A DNA stretch of 64,000 nt from Streptococcus mitis (GTDB lineage: Bacteria > Bacillota > Bacilli > Lactobacillales > Streptococcaceae): the NCBI RefSeq assembly GCF_946190065.1, contig NZ_CAMHZD010000008.1, positions 1-64,000 of the forward strand. Reading direction: 5' to 3'. Position 1 is the first letter of the stretch. The number at the start of each line of letters is the position of its first letter. This document shows positions 61,012-64,000 of this stretch, piece by piece. A program made the position numbers and the translations under genes. The notes under the pieces were generated by a model. The model searched no databases. It saw nothing but the letters and a program-made list of their open reading frames with translations, and was not told the origin of the DNA.

Positions 61012-63462
61012 ATGCAAAATCAATTAAATGAATTAAAACAAAAAATGCTGGAATTTTTCCAGCTAGTAAAATCAAAAATAAATCATAAAAAATCAGAGAA
61101 AGTCTCAGAAGAGAAGCAGTCGGATGGGACAGGTGGGAAAGTTCTGGCTATCCTAGGTAGCATTTTAGTTGTTATCAAGGGAATTTTGAATACTCTCTTT
61201 ATTCTAGGCTTTATCGGTGGGCTTTTTGGTGCTGGTGTAGCTCTTGGTTATGGAGTTGCTTTGTTTGACAAGGCCAAGGTTCCCCAATCGGAGGACTTGG
61301 TCAAGCAGGTTAAAAATATTTCTTCCATCTCAGAAATTGTTTACGCAGATGGGAGTGTCATTGCTTCTATCGAGAGTGATTTACTGAGAACTTCTGTCTC
61401 ATCTGAGGAAATATCGGACAATCTCAAAAAGGCTATCGTTGCAACTGAGGACGAACATTTTCTTGAACATAATGGGGTTGTGCCAAAAGCTGTGATTCGG
61501 GCGACTTTGGGAACCTTTGCAGGTTTGGGCTCATCTAGCGGGGGCTCGACCTTGACCCAACAGTTAATCAAACAACAAGTGGTTGGAGATGCTCCGACTT
61601 TGGCTCGTAAGGCTACAGAAATTGTTGATGCCCTTGCCTTGGAACGCAACATGAGTAAGGATGAAATATTGACCACCTATCTCAACGTTGCTCCCTTTGG
61701 TCGAAATCATAAAGGGCAGAATATTGCAGGTGCCCAGCAAGCTGCTGAAGGGATTTTCGGTATCGATGCCAACAAGTTGAGTATTCCCCAAGCTGCCTTC
61801 CTAGCAGGTTTGCCACAGAGTCCGATTACTTATTCACCTTATGAAAATACTGGAGAGTTAAAGAGTGATGAAGATTTAGAGCTTGGTTTGAAACGAGCTA
61901 AGGATGTTCTCTATAATATGTACCGTACGGGTGCCTTGACTCAGGAAGAATACGACCAGTACAAGGATTACAATCTCAAACAAGACTTTTTGCCATCAGG
62001 AACTGTCAATGCTGTTTCAAGAGATTACCTTTACTTTACGGCTATGTCTGAAGCAACAGATCGTATGTATGATTATTTAATTCAGCAGGACAATGTCTCT
62101 AGTCAAGAGTTGAAAAAGGAAGCGATTCAAAAGGCATATCATGAGCGTGCTGAGCAGGAACTCAGTAATGGTGGCTACAAAATCACTACAACGATCAATA
62201 AAAAAATCCATAACGCCATGCAAAATGCAGTTGCTAACTACGGTCGTTTGGTAGATGATTCGACTGGGCAGCCTGAAGTAGGGAATGTTTTGATGGACAA
62301 TAAAACGGGGGCTGTTCTAGGCTTCGTTGGTGGTCGTAATTACCAGACAAACCAAAACAATCACGCCTTTGATACCAAGCGTTCGCCAGCCTCTACAACC
62401 AAGCCTTTGCTGGCCTACGGTATTGCCATTGACCAAGGTTTGATGGGAAGCGCTAGTATCTTGTCAAATTATCCGACAAAATTCTCTAATGGCAATCCTA
62501 TCATGTATGTGAACAGTCCAGGTACAGGCATGATGACTCTGGGTGAAGCCTTGAACTATTCATGGAATATCCCAGCCTATTGGACCTATCGCATGCTTCG
62601 TGAGAAGGGTGTAGATGTCAAGGGTTACATGGAGAAAATGGGTTACGAGATTCCGGAGTACGGTATCGAAAGTCTGCCTATGGGTGGTGGGATTGAAGTC
62701 ACAGTTGCCCAGCATACAAATGGTTATCAGACACTAGCTAATAACGGTGTCTACCATCAGAAACATGTGATTTCTAAGATTGAATCATCTGATGGTAGAG
62801 TAATCTATGAATTCCAAGACAAACCAGTTCAAGTGTACTCGAAGGCAACAGCAACGATTATGCAGAGTTTGCTTCGTGAGGTGATTTCATCCCGAATCAC
62901 TTCAAGTTTCCAAACAGACTTGACTTCTATCAATTCAAGCTTAGCTCGTGCAGACTGGATTGGGAAGACTGGTACAACTAATGAAGATGAAAATATGTGG
63001 CTCATGCTGTCAACACCAAGATTGACTCTAGGTGGTTGGCTAGGGCATGATGACAACCGCCCGATGGCTAAGGGGGCTGGGCATTATCGAAATGCCAAAT
63101 ATATGGCTTACTTGGTCAATGCTATCCAACAGGCTGAGCCTGGTGTTTGGGGCAATGAACGCTTTAATCTTGATTCTAGTGTGACCCAATCTCAGGTCCT
63201 CAAATCTACAGGGCAAAAGCCGGGCAAAGTATCCGTTAATGGAAAAACGGTGGATCTTTCAGGGGCTACTGTAACGAGTTATTGGGCTAATAAGGCGGGA
63301 GCTCCTACGACAAGCTATCACTTTGCTATTGGAGGAAGTGAAGCAGATTACCAAAATGCTTGGTCAAGTATTATTGGTAGTTTCTCATCTACACCAAGTT
63401 CAAGTAGTAGTTCTAGCAGTACATCAAGTTCATCATCTACACAACCAAATAGTAGAAGATAG
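61012..63462 (+). CDS. pbp1B: class A penicillin-binding protein 1B
   Basis: This bifunctional enzyme polymerises and cross-links peptidoglycan at the membrane surface. From ATG 61012 (GAGGAA upstream) the 816-residue protein has a short cytosolic part, one membrane helix (about 57-80, [20 protein letters not shown]), the GT51 transglycosylase domain with [12 protein letters not shown] and [13 protein letters not shown], and a transpeptidase domain with [11 protein letters not shown] and KTGTTNED. The C-terminal tail is almost only Ser/Thr, as in pneumococcal PBP1b. Confidence 0.95.
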   Translation: MQNQLNELKQKMLEFFQLVKSKINHKKSEKVSEEKQSDGTGGKVLAILGSILVVIKGILNTLFILGFIGGLFGAGVALGYGVALFDKAKVPQSEDLVKQVKNISSISEIVYADGSVIASIESDLLRTSVSSEEISDNLKKAIVATEDEHFLEHNGVVPKAVIRATLGTFAGLGSSSGGSTLTQQLIKQQVVGDAPTLARKATEIVDALALERNMSKDEILTTYLNVAPFGRNHKGQNIAGAQQAAEGIFGIDANKLSIPQAAFLAGLPQSPITYSPYENTGELKSDEDLELGLKRAKDVLYNMYRTGALTQEEYDQYKDYNLKQDFLPSGTVNAVSRDYLYFTAMSEATDRMYDYLIQQDNVSSQELKKEAIQKAYHERAEQELSNGGYKITTTINKKIHNAMQNAVANYGRLVDDSTGQPEVGNVLMDNKTGAVLGFVGGRNYQTNQNNHAFDTKRSPASTTKPLLAYGIAIDQGLMGSASILSNYPTKFSNGNPIMYVNSPGTGMMTLGEALNYSWNIPAYWTYRMLREKGVDVKGYMEKMGYEIPEYGIESLPMGGGIEVTVAQHTNGYQTLANNGVYHQKHVISKIESSDGRVIYEFQDKPVQVYSKATATIMQSLLREVISSRITSSFQTDLTSINSSLARADWIGKTGTTNEDENMWLMLSTPRLTLGGWLGHDDNRPMAKGAGHYRNAKYMAYLVNAIQQAEPGVWGNERFNLDSSVTQSQVLKSTGQKPGKVSVNGKTVDLSGATVTSYWANKAGAPTTSYHFAIGGSEADYQNAWSSIIGSFSSTPSSSSSSSSTSSSSSTQPNSRR

Positions 63463-63463
63463 G

Positions 63464-63490
63464 AAAGTGGCATTGATTGCCACTTTTTTC
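63464..63490 (+). terminator. pbp1B terminator
   Basis: AAAGTGGCA pairs with TGCCACTTT over a 5-base loop, followed by TTTTC. Confidence 0.88.
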
Positions 63491-63518
63491 TTTTTTCCTT
63501 TCGTGTTACAATAAAGGT

Positions 63519-64000
63519 ATGAATCAGTATCAGAAAAAGATTGTTAAAGGAACTATTTATTCGCTCCTATCCGGCTTAATCTGGGGAATCTGTGGAATTT
63601 TAGGAGAATATTTCTTTACTCATTATCAAGTGTCCTCTGGCTGGATTACCTCTATGCGTTTGACACTGGCAGGGAGTCTTGTGCTCATTTGGTCTGCAGT
63701 GCAATTAAAATCGCAAGTGCTAGATATTTGGCGAGATAAGAAAAATTACCTACCCTTTTTAGCCTATGCTATTTTGGGGATTTTTTCAGTTCAGTATTTT
63801 TTCTACCTCTGCGTAGAATATTCTAATGCAGCGACAGCAACTATTTTACAGTTTATTAGCCCTGTCTTTATCCTCTTTTACAATCGCTTGGTTTATCAAA
63901 AACGAGCGTCAAAAAGCGCTATTTTCTATGTTTTGATTGCCATGTTGGGTGTTTGCCTGATGGCGACAAAGGGAGATCTATCTCAGTTATCCATGACGCC
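63519..64000 (+). CDS. EamA/DMT-family transporter (partial, runs off the window)
   Basis: From ATG 63519 (AAAGG upstream) the frame stays open to the window end, giving at least 160 residues with about five hydrophobic segments (GTIYSLLSGLIWGICGILGE, YLPFLAYAILGIFSVQYFF, AIFYVLIAMLGVCLMATKG). It matches the first half of EamA-type permeases, including the ATATILQFISPVFILFY segment. Substrate unknown. Confidence 0.85.
   Translation, partial: MNQYQKKIVKGTIYSLLSGLIWGICGILGEYFFTHYQVSSGWITSMRLTLAGSLVLIWSAVQLKSQVLDIWRDKKNYLPFLAYAILGIFSVQYFFYLCVEYSNAATATILQFISPVFILFYNRLVYQKRASKSAIFYVLIAMLGVCLMATKGDLSQLSMT

Overview
The window is a low-GC Firmicute chromosome, almost certainly a streptococcus of the mitis group (S. 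pneumoniae, S. mitis, S. oralis and relatives). The reasons are three BOX interspersed repeats, the maltodextrin regulon malR-malA-malD-malC-malX / malQ-malP with its palindromic operators, the split transketolase plus ascorbate-type PTS next to ilvD, and the hisS, aspS, tyrS and pbp1B neighbourhoods. Species cannot be settled from the sequence alone.

Layout. (1) 1-966: rpsD (ribosomal protein S4) with a strong promoter and a leader that probably carries the S4 autoregulatory structure. (2) 878-10369: a compact satellite-like island integrated in the 3' end of rpsD. It is bounded by an ~89-bp direct repeat that restores the S4 stop codon and terminator. It has integrase and a double-HTH repressor leftward, then rightward a Cro-like regulator, an AlpA/MerR-like HTH, a DnaD-like initiator, a DnaC-like helicase loader, a palindrome-rich possible origin, a minor-capsid-like protein, a coiled-coil protein, a small-terminase-like protein, an ArpU/sigma-like late regulator and two membrane-protein cargo genes. 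No complete head, tail, portal, large terminase or lysis genes are present. This is the layout of a Gram-positive phage-inducible chromosomal island (PICI). (3) 10370-14250: RelB/DinJ-RelE/ParE toxin-antitoxin pair, an orphan 528-aa membrane protein, an IS200/IS605-type insertion sequence, and end-like sequences that look like the scar of another integrated element. (4) 14251-24417: an integrative and mobilizable element (IME) in the 3' end of rpmG, with integrase, excisionase-like protein, Rep_trans/MobT relaxase, oriT-like hairpin, FtsK/TcpA-type coupling ATPase, two accessory genes, a 303-aa orphan, an XRE repressor, a SEC10/PgrA-type LPNTG surface protein and an orphan.

(5) 24406-25734: rpmG and rpmF, then two decayed genes (a frameshifted ribbon-helix-helix protein and an internally deleted SPFH protein). 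(6) 25925-31392: PTS regulator, EIIB, EIIC and two transketolase subunits as one sugar-uptake and pentose-metabolism operon. (7) 31623-43444: housekeeping genes (ilvD, Fe-S assembly factor, Rgg regulator, MFS exporter between BOX elements, hisS, a six- to seven-gene small membrane-protein cluster, aspS, YitT). (8) 43474-53219: the maltodextrin regulon, with importer and repressor genes leftward and amylomaltase plus phosphorylase rightward from facing MalR-type operators. (9) 53460-57772: two tandem TPR-type peptide-sensor-like regulators and an ABC exporter. (10) 57878-64000: rlmA, YciI, HxlR regulator, tyrS, pbp1B and the start of an EamA transporter.

The most interesting part is 0.9-24.4 kb. 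Two elements of different lifestyle sit close together, and three different pairs of 12-bp-phased arm-type repeats are visible. That suggests three site-specific integrases have acted here, although only two integrase genes remain.
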